Origin: Sycon ciliatum
Lineage: Eukaryota; Porifera; Calcarea; Leucosolenida; Sycettidae
Direction: 5' to 3'
NCBI RefSeq assembly: GCF_964019385.1
Contig: NC_088649.1
Coordinates: 24,322,802-24,386,801, forward strand
DNA length: 64,000 bases
Part shown: one piece after another, positions 1 to 9,305 of the stretch
Position numbering within the stretch: the stretch's first letter is position 1
Layout of the letters: each line of letters opens with the position of its first letter
Translations under genes and position numbers: made by a program
The notes under the pieces: model-generated
Databases searched by the model: none
What the model saw: only the letters and a program-made list of their open reading frames with translations
Told to the model about the DNA's origin: nothing

Positions 1-151
1 ACATGTTAAAACAAAGTGAGATCAAAGTTCAGTATTGAAGATGGTATTTCAAGGAATACAGCAGTAGTAAACACGAAACAAATTCGGAAACGTGAACACG
101 CCCAAGCGGGAAGAAATAATTATCACCATTGCTGGTTTATTACTGAAAGGG

Positions 152-282
152 AGGACCATAAGTTTACAAGTTATCCGCTTTGCCCAACACTAAAGAGCAT
201 AAGCAGGATACGGTTGAGTCAAAATGGGTTTAAAAAAAATTATTAATCCTTGGCTCTCTATCCGAGTTTAAACGGAATGGGA
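152..282. repeat. Fragment of a dispersed hairpin repeat family
   Basis: This segment carries one arm of a hairpin repeat found complete at 2540-2712 and, in diverged form, at 53875-53995 and 56569-56805. It shows the arm (AAGTTTACAAGTTATCCG near 160), then the flanking word GGCTCTCTATCCGAG near 251. Only one arm is present, so it is a truncated or half copy. Confidence 0.6.
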
Positions 283-1495
283 ATTGGATTACTTCAAGTT
301 CAACGTACACAGTCAGGGAAGGGAGCTGCTATGCTAGTATGCACAAAATTATTAATTTTAATATTGGCAGTCCATCCAGGATGGAGCTTTAAAGCTCATA
401 TTTAAAATAAAAAGGGAAATCTCATAATTAATCTGATATGTACAAGGTATTTAGCTGGACAGCATCAGCATATCGCAGTAATGCAGAGTATAAGACCAGT
501 AACCCCCCTATTAAAAATTTGATGATACCGGTAATAATAAAAACTCGGATGTTGAGCCAATAGAAATATGTAAAGAGAAAAAGACCTACAATGTCTCAAT
601 GTCTTTGTCAGTTTTGTGCCTCGTTGTCGCACTATCTGACTGTACATTGTATATTATCTCGTTACCTTGGTTACCTTGGTGGACTGTTAGTCATAACTAG
701 TAGCTTATAGGTCCTTTTTCTCTTTAGGTAATAATAAAAAATAGTAACGCAATAAATAGAGCAAGTTGCGCATTCAGTATAAACACCATAAGTAAATTTT
801 GTTTTCATGTATATCATTCCTTGAACGCACATTATTACTTGAGCTTGCTCTAGTTATTACGTTAATTACATTTTTATCTCCACATAGGCATTTTAATAAT
901 AACAATAATAAAAGGCTGTAAGAACATACTCAACATGTTTCAGGACAGTCGCCATCTACATTTTAGAAGCTGGGCTTAGGGCAAAGGCTCCAGGGCAATT
1001 TTCCTGGGACAGTTTTACCGGGCCAATTTCCGTATTAGTGTCTACACTATAAGGCAGGACTTAGGTTGCTGAAGGCGGGGTTAGTAGCTCCTCAAACTCC
1101 AGCCGCTTGTCCTGGTATCCCATGTCTGAAAGGACATCGAGAAAGCTACGGAAGGACGGTGTGCCCTGCTGCACAAGGATCGTTATCAGGAGAGATGTCC
1201 CGTCGATTGGGTTACTACTTGCCTGTATTTGCTGAGACTGGCGGTGCGTCAGGAGTCCTCGGTCGGTAGCATGCACGCGCAGCAGTGTCGGATCCAACAT
1301 GTGAACAAACACGTAGTATTGCCGTGAGTTGAAGCGAGGGTCGAACCATGGATTATCACGTCTGGTCGGATGAAATGCTGCAATTTCATTGGAGTGAAAA
1401 AAGCAGACATTCAAGAACGACATCATGAAGGGTTAGTCGTTGCAAGTGAAAGTATGGCATAATGATCAGTAGCATAACATTAACAAACAAGATCG
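283..1495. other. No recognisable feature
   Basis: AT-rich sequence at first, then mixed composition. The open frames are short, overlap on both strands and have no recognisable domain. I see no gene or repeat boundary here. Confidence 0.5.
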
Positions 1496-1499
1496 AAAT

Positions 1500-1590
1500 A
1501 CACGTGAAGCAACTTGGAAGAATGTGTATGTATGCGAAGTGCATCAGGGAAATGCCTGCAGGGCGATAGTGCGGGTTCGAATCCCGAGCT
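1500..1590 (+). repeat. SINE-like repeat with RNA polymerase III B-box
   Basis: The segment ends in a B-box-like motif (GGGTTCGAATCCCG, about 1573-1586). The preceding ~75 bp are repeated in inverted orientation at 11288-11378, where the same blocks (ACGTGAA-CAACTTGG, GTATG-ATGCGAAGTG, GGGCGATAGTGCGGGTTCG) occur in the same order. Two diverged copies with a pol III promoter element point to a tRNA-related SINE. The rest of the tRNA body is not convincing. Confidence 0.5.
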
Positions 1591-1847
1591 CTGTTTAGCT
1601 TTCTGCCTTCTGACTGCTGGAATTCTCTCCCAGCTGACATTCGCTCTTGCTCCTTGTTTTATCTATTCCGCAAATCTGTACTTGATCACATAGGGTACCC
1701 TGTAAGAAGGCCTTAGGCCGGTTGGGATAGCCCTAATCATAATTAAAAAAATTATAATAATGACAAAACAGCCGGCAAGGGGACAACGATTCTAGTAACG
1801 CTAGAAAAAATGTGTACGCAGTCATACCATGACACAAGAACAACAAT

Positions 1848-1945
1848 ACATTCAGACCTCGCTTATCCGGTCCTCTTTTACCCGGATCCCTCGCCATCCG
1901 GAAGAAAATGGCTCGTTACCGATGTGCAGCATGCGTTACGCATAC
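1848..1945 (+). repeat. Truncated Tigger/pogo-like MITE end
   Basis: TTCAGACCTCGCTTATCCGG followed by CTCTTTTACCCGGATCC matches the left end of the complete 188-bp MITE at 54278-54465. The right terminus is missing here, so this is a partial copy. Confidence 0.6.
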
Positions 1946-2060
1946 AACATTACCGGACCTCGCAATACGCATCCCGGTTCATGATTTTGTGTACAAACTG
2001 GCTGAAATGTGTACAAAAAGCTTCGTCGTATCCGGGCGCACGTATTTTTTAGATTGTATT

Positions 2061-2469
2061 AGAGAGGTTCCGGGGTACGATTTTCCGTGCCAAAATCCGT
2101 ATGGGCGCTACGGATTTTTTCGAGGTGTACTCCATACGATTTTTCGGCACGGAGAATCCGTGTGGACTGGCTTTCATACGAACCATGTTTCGAATGGAGA
2201 TTTTGCGTCATCGAGAGCAGAAAGATTTTTCGCGTACAAATTTGGTGCGAGAAACATCGATTTTCCGCTGGAAGTTTTGATTTCGGTACAAATTTTCAAA
2301 AAAAGGCATAGCGCGGGAATGTGACGTGTTTGCGATCGTAACCTAGGCAATGACGGCAAACACATAAGTTCCTTACTCCGGAACAATTTACTGCGCGAAA
2401 ACGACTTATGAAAGATCCGTAGCGCCTCTACGGATTTTGGCACGAAAAATCGTACTCCAGAACCTCTCT
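2061..2469. mobile_element. MITE with AGAGAGG termini and ATT target duplication
   Basis: The ends are inverted repeats: AGAGAGGTTCCGGGGTACG on the left, and on the right the complement of AGAGAGGTTCTGGAGTACG. The pairing continues inward through a CCAAAATCCGTA block for about 45 bp. ATT flanks both sides (2058-2060 and 2470-2472), as expected for a 3-bp PIF/Harbinger-type duplication. There is no coding capacity; the internal frames are by-products of the repeat. The outermost bases match the Harbinger-type element at 35202-40386. Confidence 0.75.
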
Positions 2470-2539
2470 ATTGAATTTATTTTACTTTGGTGGCTCAACA
2501 GTACAATGCACGACTACAAAGTGGCCCGAAAAACCGATC

Positions 2540-2712
2540 ATAAGGAGATTAAAATTAAACTCGGATGGAGAGCCAGGGATTAAAAAGAAAAGAAAAGAGG
2601 ACCATAAGTTTACACGTTATCCGTTTTGTCCAACACTAACCCTTATAAGCAGACTCAACACTATTCTGCTTATAATCGTTAGTGTTGGACAAAACGGATA
2701 ACTTGTAAACTT
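2540..2712. repeat. Dispersed hairpin repeat, complete copy
   Basis: An A-rich stretch follows the family word ACTCGGATGGAGAGCCAGGG. Next comes an almost perfect hairpin: arm 2606-2652 pairs with 2667-2712 around a ~14-nt loop. The arm contains ACGTTATCCGTTTTGTCC. Diverged relatives lie at 152-282, 53875-53995 and 56569-56805. Confidence 0.7.
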
Positions 2713-2727
2713 ATTATTATTATTAAT

Positions 2728-3064
2728 TTCAAATTTGGACTTCACGGAGAATTTCGAAGTATTAGGAAATCGGAGGCCACGTGCCACGTACTGCTCTTTT
2801 CTCTCCGAAACTCAACACTTGCAAGCCAGATATGAAAGAAAGAAAAAATCATCAGTCACACCACGGGGACTCGAACCAGGGACCTTGCTATTCGCGATCA
2901 ATGCTCTACCCAACTGAGCTACAGTTTGACTTTTATCCACAGTGATGGTAAATCTATCCTTCTTCGATCAATCCGTATCTGGCTTGCATCATACTGGCAA
3001 CTCACACCAATCAAGAGGGCCCTCGGCCATTCACTTGATATCATGGGGAGCGCATCAAACTATG
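2728..3064 (-). repeat. tRNA-derived SINE, tandem copy 1
   Basis: A ~337-bp unit that is repeated 370 bp further on. Its minus strand contains a tRNA-like body at 2856-2928: an A-box (TAGCTCAGTTGG), a B-box (GGTTCGAGTCC) and a cloverleaf that nearly folds. The anticodon loop lacks the invariant U33 and one anticodon-stem pair is broken, so it is not called as a working tRNA gene. A tRNA-derived SINE explains both the pol III boxes and the unrelated flanking body. Confidence 0.65.
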
Positions 3065-3097
3065 TCCACTGCGAGCAAATACAAATTTAATTGCAAT

Positions 3098-3434
3098 TTC
3101 AAATTTGGACTTCACGGAGAATTTCGAAGTATTAGGAAATCAGAGGCCACATGCCACGTACTGCTCTTTTCTCTCCGAAACTCAACACTTGCAAGCCAGA
3201 TATGAAAGAAGGGAAAAATCATCAGTCACACCACCGGGACTCGAACCAGGGACCTTGCTCTTCGCGAGCAATGCTCTACCCAACTGAGCTACAGTATGAC
3301 TCTTATCCACAGTGATGGTAAATCTATCCTTCTTCGATCAATCCGTATCTGGCTTGCATCATACTGGCAACTCACACCAATCAAGAGGGCCCTCGGCCAT
3401 TTGCTTGATATCATGGGGAGCGCATCAAACTATG
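3098..3434 (-). repeat. tRNA-derived SINE, tandem copy 2
   Basis: Near-identical to the unit at 2728-3064. The tRNA-like body is at 3226-3298 on the minus strand. Its acceptor and anticodon stems pair better than in copy 1, but G still replaces U33 (loop CGCGAAG). The small differences between copies suggest a fairly recent tandem duplication. Confidence 0.65.
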
Positions 3435-3484
3435 CCCTCCCAACGAGCTCCCCGTCGAGCGAACGCCGCATAATGCCCACGATA

Positions 3485-3503
3485 CACACATACATACACA
3501 CAT

Positions 3504-3541
<38 letters not shown>

Positions 3542-3570
3542 ACACACATGTGCACACACACACACACACG
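3485..3570. repeat. (CA)n microsatellite
   Basis: An imperfect CA dinucleotide array. The Thr/His-rich and Cys/Val-rich frames across it are repeat translations. Confidence 0.9.
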
Positions 3571-3892
3571 TCCTGTTCTGTCCTGTAGAGCCACTGCCAC
3601 AGGGGTCACATGGGCCCCGGAGGGGCATCAGAGAGGAAGATGGAGCATGCAGCCTGATCACGCCGGAGATGGTGGAGCAAACGGAACCGGCAAGAATACA
3701 CGCATACATGAGTGAATGAATTACGCTGCTGGCAAGTCGGGCGGGGGCCAGTCCTCAAGCACCAGTGACGACCGCGGCCTTGCGCAGTCCCACAGCAGCG
3801 GGCACACACAGCACAGTGCACAGCACAGCAGGCATCCTGTAGATAGACTTGACAGGGCTCGGGAGGTTGAGGAGCGGAACAGCGGTGAACAC
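3571..3892. other. No clear feature; possibly LINE 3' untranslated sequence
   Basis: This stretch lies just downstream (minus-strand sense) of the LINE C-terminal coding remnant and may be its 3' untranslated region. No independent signal is visible. Confidence 0.3.
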
Positions 3893-3895
3893 CTA

Positions 3896-4370
3896 GCCTA
3901 GGCCACCCTTGCTGCGAAACCAACGCCCACAGTCCCCACAGTGGCAAGCCCCTCGCTGCTCAGCAATCGGCTTGGCCCGCATAACCACACATTTATGGCG
4001 AGCACGATCTTCAGGGTGCGAGAATGACCGCTTGCAATCCGTACATACCACTGGGCCAGGCTGAGGTGCTTTCTCCACAGGCTCGGCATACATAGCCCGC
4101 CATCCAGCGCAGGACTCACAGGCGATAGGATACAAGTCCTTGGTGAGGCCACGGACTCTTAGGTGGAACACAACGCAATCCTTCCAGCGCTTGCGAGGCC
4201 ATGTGCTGGGAGACGTGTGGGAAGTGAGCCAAACAGGATCTGTCTCGGCATCTATAGCTACTGTCCATCCGGGCAACATGGCCCAGCCACTCTAGCCGAC
4301 GCTGTGCAACCTTCACGCAGATGGTATCAGTGTCACCCCACATCTCCAAAAGTTGGGCGTTGGTCACACA
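3896..4370 (-). pseudogene. 3' end of a decayed LINE (C-terminal zinc-finger region)
   Basis: The minus strand encodes RRLEWLGHVARMD near 4260-4300, typical of the region after the reverse transcriptase in many non-LTR retrotransposons. In a shifted frame the line continues with WPRKRWKD, then a Cys/His segment (CTDCKRSF, then RARHKC) and a second finger (CGDCGRWF) cut short by a stop. The order 'WLGH..RMD', 'RKRW' and terminal fingers is characteristic of LINE C-termini. The frameshift near 4260 and the missing reverse transcriptase show a dead, 5'-truncated copy. The exact LINE clade cannot be assigned by eye. Confidence 0.6.
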
Positions 4371-4453
4371 CATACACGCACACATACATACATACAAACA
4401 CACACACATACATACATACACACAAACACACACATACACACATACACACACAC
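4363..4453. repeat. CACATA-type microsatellite
   Basis: Irregular CACA/CATACA array. Frames reading through it are repeat translations. Confidence 0.85.
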
Positions 4454-4964
4454 CAGGTGCGTCGGAAGGTATTTTAGTGTGATACGGTCAGCCATCTGAT
4501 TTTTTATTTTCTTTTTTTTACAAAATAACCACAAACCATCATGGTGCAAACACTGGCAAAATCACACAGGGATACACATAGGGATGGCAGCCGAAGCAGT
4601 GGAGGCGGGGCAAGAGCAGCTCAACCGACCAAGGGTCTCGGTTTCAGCACTGCTCATGCGCGCCAAACAGAGAAAAAAAACGAAGTGAGAAAAAATGAGC
4701 AGGAGGAAAACAGAGCAAATTAGAAATAAATAATATGTAGGATAGGAGAGCAGGCACACAACACATTGCCAGAAACGCCCAGTAGCAGGCATCCGAATGC
4801 ATATGTGAGCGGGCCAGGTAGAAATGGTGACCTAGGCACGCACTGCACCTCGGAAGTGTAGGCCCCCGAAGTACAATTTACTCGTGGGGGAGTGTTGGCT
4901 GAGCCGAACATTTTGGAATTTTAGATCCTAGATCAGTGTATTTTGTTGATTCACGGGGTATCTG
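4454..4964. other. No recognisable feature (left flank of the LTR element)
   Basis: Mixed sequence with an A-rich patch near 4675-4730. No domain or repeat match within the window was seen. Its last five bases (GGGCA, 4965-4969) are the left target-site duplication of the LTR element. Confidence 0.4.
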
Positions 4965-4969
4965 GGGCA

Positions 4970-5062
4970 TGTGGTGATATTGTAGCACCTTTCCCTGCAT
5001 GGGTCTTGGCACTCAGGCTGCTAGTGCTACTGTTCGCACCCTAGGCCCTGCACTGCTGTACC
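4970..5062 (+). repeat. Partial LTR (first 93 bp)
   Basis: Identical in order to bases 1-93 of the 235-bp LTR at 9306-9540, starting TGTGGTGATATTG. It is preceded by GGGCA, the target duplication. It stops at GCTGTACC, where the inverted gag-protease segment begins. Confidence 0.9.
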
Positions 5063-6346
5063 GTTAGCTGCCTTGACATCAGCTGTGTCCGGCACTAGAT
5101 TCATCCTGAGGCTTGGGTCGATACCATCCAGGTCGGTAAGACTGATGGCGTCCACATCCGCGCCCGTGTCCGGCAGCCACCCGATAGCGCATGACGATCC
5201 TCCCTGGATCGCGACGCCAACCGTCACCAGCTTGTTCCTAGAAGGACCAGCCTGGTTGACAAACAGCGAGTCGACAGACGTCGTTCCTGGCGAGGGCGAG
5301 GTCCGCTGTCGACAAACCCTAGCAAAGTGACCCACCTTGAGGCACAAGCGGCATGTCTGGTAATAGGCCTTGCATTGGCCCTTGGGGTGAGTCTCCCCAC
5401 AAAACCTGCACGTGCCTACGTCCGACTTCAGCGTCTTTGCCTGCGCCTGCTGACGCTTGTAAGGGGACTTCGTTGCCGCCGCCAACGCCAGGTCGGGCAG
5501 CTGCTCACCGAGGCCAGATTCTGTATCGGTAGAGGATTCGTATGCAGAGCATATCTGCATGACCCGATCGAGCGATAACTCACTGGCATACTCTTCTTCG
5601 AGCACCCGTCGTTGCATCGCTCGATCCCTTAGGCCACAGACGAGCCTGTCGCGGAGCCGGGTTTCCCGAAGTTGGGCCTCATGGCCGCACAGTGACCCAC
5701 ATCTGCCGCACTGCAGACTATCTGGGTAGCTGAACGCATCATGCAGCTGAGACAGACCCGAGAAGTACTGGCTGATACTCTCACCTTGTCTCTGGCTCCT
5801 GCCATGGAAGGCCTTGCGGTCCAGTAACGGGTTTCTTCGCTTTCTCAGGAAAGCTTCCAGCTTCTGGATGGCAACCCGCTCATCATCGCCGTCGGCTATG
5901 GGAACTACGCCCGCCTGCCACAGCCACACCCAACCATCATTGAGAGCTGTACGGAGAACTGCTTGCTGTGTAACTGTACCTGCGTCTCTGCATAGCCCAG
6001 TCAACGACACGTAGTCAGACCACTTGACTTTCCACTCGAGGAAACCAGCTAGGTCTATCGAGTCTGGACTGGGCAGGTGAGGTATTTCCGCTCTCCGGGC
6101 CCACGGCCCTACCTCTGGCTGTCTTGAGGTGGATGGTGGCGGGCCGCTGCCGGCAGGCTGGCTTGACTGCGCCATTGTGAGCCTAAGCAGAATCTGCTGC
6201 TGCTGGCTGAGGGATTGGACGATAGACTGCAGCAGGCTTCCTTCTTCTTGAGTTCCTGGCTGCATCCGCTCTGTCAACCCGTCGTTGATTGCTGCTGCTT
6301 CCTCAGCCTTGGCCTTGACAGAGGTTCGTGTCTTTTGCTGCGCCAT
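5027..6346 (-). CDS. gag: Gag plus N-terminal half of aspartic protease (inverted segment)
   Basis: The 439-residue frame has a Gln-rich N-terminus and a capsid-like helical region (about residues 100-290, including LDRKAFHGRSQ and ISQYFSGLSQLHDAF). Two zinc knuckles follow near residues 310-345 (CRFCGETHPKGQC, then CRLCLKVGHFARVC), which bind the element's RNA. Around residue 393 it reads WLPDTGADVDAI, the active-site DTG of a retropepsin. The protease is cut about 30 residues later, where the frame runs into the rear of the partial LTR and ends. The start ATG spans the LTR boundary: its A is the last LTR base and its TG begins the candidate primer-binding site. No stop interrupts gag itself, suggesting a rather young insertion. 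Confidence 0.85.
   Translation of the reverse strand: MAQQKTRTSVKAKAEEAAAINDGLTERMQPGTQEEGSLLQSIVQSLSQQQQILLRLTMAQSSQPAGSGPPPSTSRQPEVGPWARRAEIPHLPSPDSIDLAGFLEWKVKWSDYVSLTGLCRDAGTVTQQAVLRTALNDGWVWLWQAGVVPIADGDDERVAIQKLEAFLRKRRNPLLDRKAFHGRSQRQGESISQYFSGLSQLHDAFSYPDSLQCGRCGSLCGHEAQLRETRLRDRLVCGLRDRAMQRRVLEEEYASELSLDRVMQICSAYESSTDTESGLGEQLPDLALAAATKSPYKRQQAQAKTLKSDVGTCRFCGETHPKGQCKAYYQTCRLCLKVGHFARVCRQRTSPSPGTTSVDSLFVNQAGPSRNKLVTVGVAIQGGSSCAIGWLPDTGADVDAISLTDLDGIDPSLRMNLVPDTADVKAANGTAVQGLGCEQ
6327..6345 (-). promoter_or_regulatory. Candidate primer-binding site overlapping the gag start
   Basis: The minus strand directly after the LTR end reads TGGCGCAGCAAAAG. A TGG immediately 3' of the LTR is the usual start of a tRNA primer-binding site (complement of a tRNA CCA end). 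It overlaps the gag ATG. The tRNA species is not assigned. Confidence 0.5.
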
Positions 6347-6580
6347 GTTGTGTCCTGCTCAAGGCAGACCAACTCTTCGAAAGATGAGAATGAATCATCA
6401 GTAAAACGCAATGGCTTTTAAAGGGAAGCTGGCTGCAAAGGCGGCTTGAAAGGTGACATGTGAATGTGTTATGTGCAAGGCGCCAGAGGTACAGCAGTGC
6501 AGGGCCTAGGGTGCGAACAGTAGCACTAGCAGCCTGAGTGCCAAGACCCATGCAGGGAAAGGTGCTACAATATCACCACA
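6346..6580 (-). repeat. Complete LTR, inverted (original 5' LTR)
   Basis: Reverse complement of the 9306-9540 LTR over its whole 235 bp, beginning TGTTGTGTCCTGC and ending ATCACCACA on the plus strand. Gag starts at its inner edge, which identifies it as the element's 5' LTR. Its outer terminus abuts the second half of the protease at 6581. Confidence 0.9.
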
Positions 6581-6867
6581 CAGCTTTGGATTCCATGGGC
6601 AAGCTCGAGGCTCAGTTGTCTTTGAGCGACACTACCGCCGTGTCGACCCTGCACGTATTCCGGCAGCTGAAGACACCTCTGCTCAGCAAGGACACGTGCA
6701 TGAAGTTGCGGCTTCTCGAGGATGGATGGCCTCACTCCCGTCTAAGGGTACAAAGCGTGGCAAACATCTCCATCCCTCGGAAGCAAGCATCCAAAGTCGC
6801 AGACACGTCAGTAGGTACTGCGTCGACGGCGGCTGAGGAAATCCGACGTACCTTGCTGGAAGAGTAG
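6581..6867 (+). pseudogene. pol: C-terminal half of the retroelement protease and linker
   Basis: The frame open from inside the inverted LTR reads ALDSMGKLEAQLSL onward and supplies the rest of the protease domain whose first half is on the minus strand at 5063-5180. It leads toward the reverse transcriptase (LRLLEDGWP, then EEIRRTLLEE) but stops at 6865-6867. The reverse transcriptase continues in another frame from about 6870, so a frameshift or small indel separates them. Confidence 0.75.
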
Positions 6868-6869
6868 AA

Positions 6870-8807
6870 GTGTTCTGTGATACCCCGCTCAAGCCCATGA
6901 GCGGTGAGCCGATGCGCATCGAGCTCATCAATGGCGCGTCGCCATGCCGCCTGTATCGCGCTCGCTCCATCCCATTCAGGTGGCGGGACGCTGTGCAGAA
7001 CCAGCTGTCCGACATGGTGGGCAAGGGCGTCATTGAGAAGGTGTCTGTCGGCGAAGCATACACTTGGTGCCACCCACTGGTGGTGGTCCCTAAGAAGAAT
7101 TCCAGTGAGCCGCGCATCACGGTGGACCTGACGGGTCTAAATAAATGGGTCAAGAGGCCGGCATACCCAACCCGAGTACCTCGGGAAGTCGTCGCGTCGA
7201 TCCCAATGGGGATGCAGTACTTCACCACCCTAGATTCTCGCCATGGCTACTGGCAGGTACCCCTCGACGACGATAGCACCAGGCTCACAACGTTCATGAC
7301 GCCATGGGGTGCCTACCGTTTCAAGCGGAACGTCATGGGCTTGGTGTCGGCAGGTGACGAACACAACCGGAGAGGAGACGAAGTGTTCGCCGGGTTTTCG
7401 AATCTTCAGAAAGTGGTAGAGGATGTCATCGTGTACGACACTGAGCTTGAGGCGCACACCCAGAGGGTTCGCAATGTGCTCAAGCTTTGCTCGGAGAACC
7501 AAATCACACTGAACCGCCGCAAATTCGTCTTTGCGGCACCCAGAGCATCGTACTGCGGATTCGTGGTGACGCCGGACGGCTACAGTCCTGATCGAAGCTT
7601 GGTGGAGGATCTACACAACTTTCCAATCCCTACCAACCGCACTGATATCCGATCCTTCTGTGGACTCGTGCAGCAGTTCGACGCGTTCACGCCGCGACTA
7701 GCGGAGCTTCTATCCCCGATCCGCTCTCTGCTCTCTCCAAAGAATGAGTTTATCTGGGAGGATCCGCAGCAGCAGGCATTTACAGCTATACTAGAGGAGC
7801 TGGTAAGCCCTCGAGTGTTGGCTACCTTCGACCCTGCACAGCCGCTTCGTCTCGAGACAGACGCCTTGCAGTCAAACGGTCTCGGCATGGCACTGTGGCA
7901 GCAGCAAGTGGACGGGCGGTGGCGTCTAGTGCAATGTGCTTCACGGCACGTCACTGAGACCGAGGCCAGGTACTCTGCAACGGAGATTGAACTGCTGGCG
8001 GTAGTCTGGGCAGTCCACAAGGCTAGACTGTTCCTGGCCGGTGCTGATTTCGAGCTGCTAGTCGATCACAAGCCGCTCATTCCTATCCTGAATGCTAAGA
8101 CGCTGGATGAGTTGACGTCTCCACGAATCGTGCGACTACGGGAGAAGCTGACGCCTTTTCGGTTCGTGGCTCAGTGGAGACCGGGTGCCGATCACAAGGT
8201 CGCAGATTGCCTGTCGAGACACCCAGTAAGTGCACCAGACCCTGACGATGAAGCTGGTGAGGAAGAAATCGAGCACTGCTACTGTGTTCTCCGTCAGCTG
8301 TCGCAAGAGGACGAGGAAACAGGCCATACAGTCCTCCCCGACCTTGGCATTACGAAGGTGCGGGCGGAGGGCTCGACGGACCCGGAATACCTCAAGCTGC
8401 TGAACGCCGTACAGAACGGCTTTCCGGTGGACAAGGCTGCTCTGGACCTCGATCTGCACCCGTACTGGCAGGTTCGGCATGACCTGTCGGTCGAGGACGG
8501 CATAGTGTTGTTGGGCCACCGTATTGTCGTTCCCAGAAGGTTACGCCAGACCACGCTGGAGCAACTTCACGCTTCTCATCAGGGACAGACCCGCACACTC
8601 CGCAGGGCCAGGCAAGCAGTGTACTGGCCCCAGATCTCCAATGACGTTAAGAACGTCGTCCAGACTTGCAGATCCTGCATCACGCTGCTCCCCTCCCAAC
8701 CTTCTGAGCCGCTCCTCTCTGACAGTCGTCCGTCCAGACCGTTCGAAGATGCAGCGGCGGACCTCTTCTCCCATGAAGCACTTATTAATGAAAATTGGCA
8801 AAGGTGA
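6870..8807 (+). CDS. pol: Pol: reverse transcriptase, RNase H, N-terminal integrase
   Basis: An open frame of 645 residues without a proper ATG at its left edge; it begins inside pol. Reverse transcriptase signatures run from about residue 15 (PMRIELINGASPCRLYRARS) through CHPLVVVPKKN, RITVDLTGLNKWVKRP, FTTLDSRHGYWQVPLD and VMGLVSAGDEHNRRGDE. The polymerase box reads VVEDVIVYD: the first of the two usual adjacent aspartates is Glu, which should weaken or abolish activity. RNase H follows (LRLETDALQSNGLG, ARYSATEIELLAV, LLVDHKPL, DCLSRHP). Then comes the integrase HHCC zinc region (HASHQGQTRTLRRA, TCRSC). The frame ends soon after the first integrase core aspartate region (AADLF). It is a metazoan Ty3/gypsy pol by motif order. 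Confidence 0.85.
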   Translation: MFCDTPLKPMSGEPMRIELINGASPCRLYRARSIPFRWRDAVQNQLSDMVGKGVIEKVSVGEAYTWCHPLVVVPKKNSSEPRITVDLTGLNKWVKRPAYPTRVPREVVASIPMGMQYFTTLDSRHGYWQVPLDDDSTRLTTFMTPWGAYRFKRNVMGLVSAGDEHNRRGDEVFAGFSNLQKVVEDVIVYDTELEAHTQRVRNVLKLCSENQITLNRRKFVFAAPRASYCGFVVTPDGYSPDRSLVEDLHNFPIPTNRTDIRSFCGLVQQFDAFTPRLAELLSPIRSLLSPKNEFIWEDPQQQAFTAILEELVSPRVLATFDPAQPLRLETDALQSNGLGMALWQQQVDGRWRLVQCASRHVTETEARYSATEIELLAVVWAVHKARLFLAGADFELLVDHKPLIPILNAKTLDELTSPRIVRLREKLTPFRFVAQWRPGADHKVADCLSRHPVSAPDPDDEAGEEEIEHCYCVLRQLSQEDEETGHTVLPDLGITKVRAEGSTDPEYLKLLNAVQNGFPVDKAALDLDLHPYWQVRHDLSVEDGIVLLGHRIVVPRRLRQTTLEQLHASHQGQTRTLRRARQAVYWPQISNDVKNVVQTCRSCITLLPSQPSEPLLSDSRPSRPFEDAAADLFSHEALINENWQR

Positions 8808-9180
8808 CGCCTATAACAGCAGTGCCTTCAGAGAAGGGTTGCTGGAGTGGCGTAACACGCCTGGTGCAGGAGGAGCAAGCCCGGCCCAGCTGCTGTTTGG
8901 AAGGCCAACGAGGACCAAGGTTCCCACACTTCCTGCAAATCTGCAGCAGTACGCTGCCCACAGCCGCAGTGCTCCCCAGCAGGTCTCATCCCAGCTTGGC
9001 AAACCTCTGCCCCCTCTGCACGTAGGCGATAAGGTATGGATCCAGAACCAGTCTTCAAAACGCTGGGATATGGAAGGAACGGTCACAAAATGCACGAGAA
9101 GAGGACGGAGCTACACAGTGCAGACAGTGACGGGGTCCAGCTTCTGGCGGAACAGACGGTTCCTCCGGCCACGTGCATAG
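8808..9180 (+). pseudogene. pol: Integrase C-terminal remnant, core deleted
   Basis: In a different frame from the upstream pol, this reads EGLLEWRNTPG and SPAQLLFGRP, then an SH3-like C-terminal integrase part (VGDKVWIQNQ, TVTKCTRRGRSYTV). Between AADLF upstream and EGLLEWRNTP here, about 100 or more residues of the catalytic core are missing, including the second aspartate and the glutamate. The junction is near 8790-8815. The integrase cannot be functional. Confidence 0.75.
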
Positions 9181-9292
9181 ATTGACTGGGCATGCTTCTC
9201 TTGCTTTTTCCTTGTTGCTTGTGCGCTACGCTGTGATTTTCGAATTTCAGTTTCAAGATTTTCTTTGTGTTAGTGCTCCCAAGTCGCACTTA

Positions 9293-9305
9293 AGCCGAGG
9301 GGGCA
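9293..9305 (+). promoter_or_regulatory. Polypurine tract of the LTR element
   Basis: CCGAGGGGGCA lies directly before the 3' LTR, the expected place for the plus-strand primer of reverse transcription. Confidence 0.7.

Noticed and set aside
3226-3298. tRNA gene on the minus strand
   Set aside because: The boxes and stems are good, but U33 is missing, the near-identical neighbour has a broken stem, and both lie in a repeated ~337-bp unit. A tRNA-derived SINE fits better.
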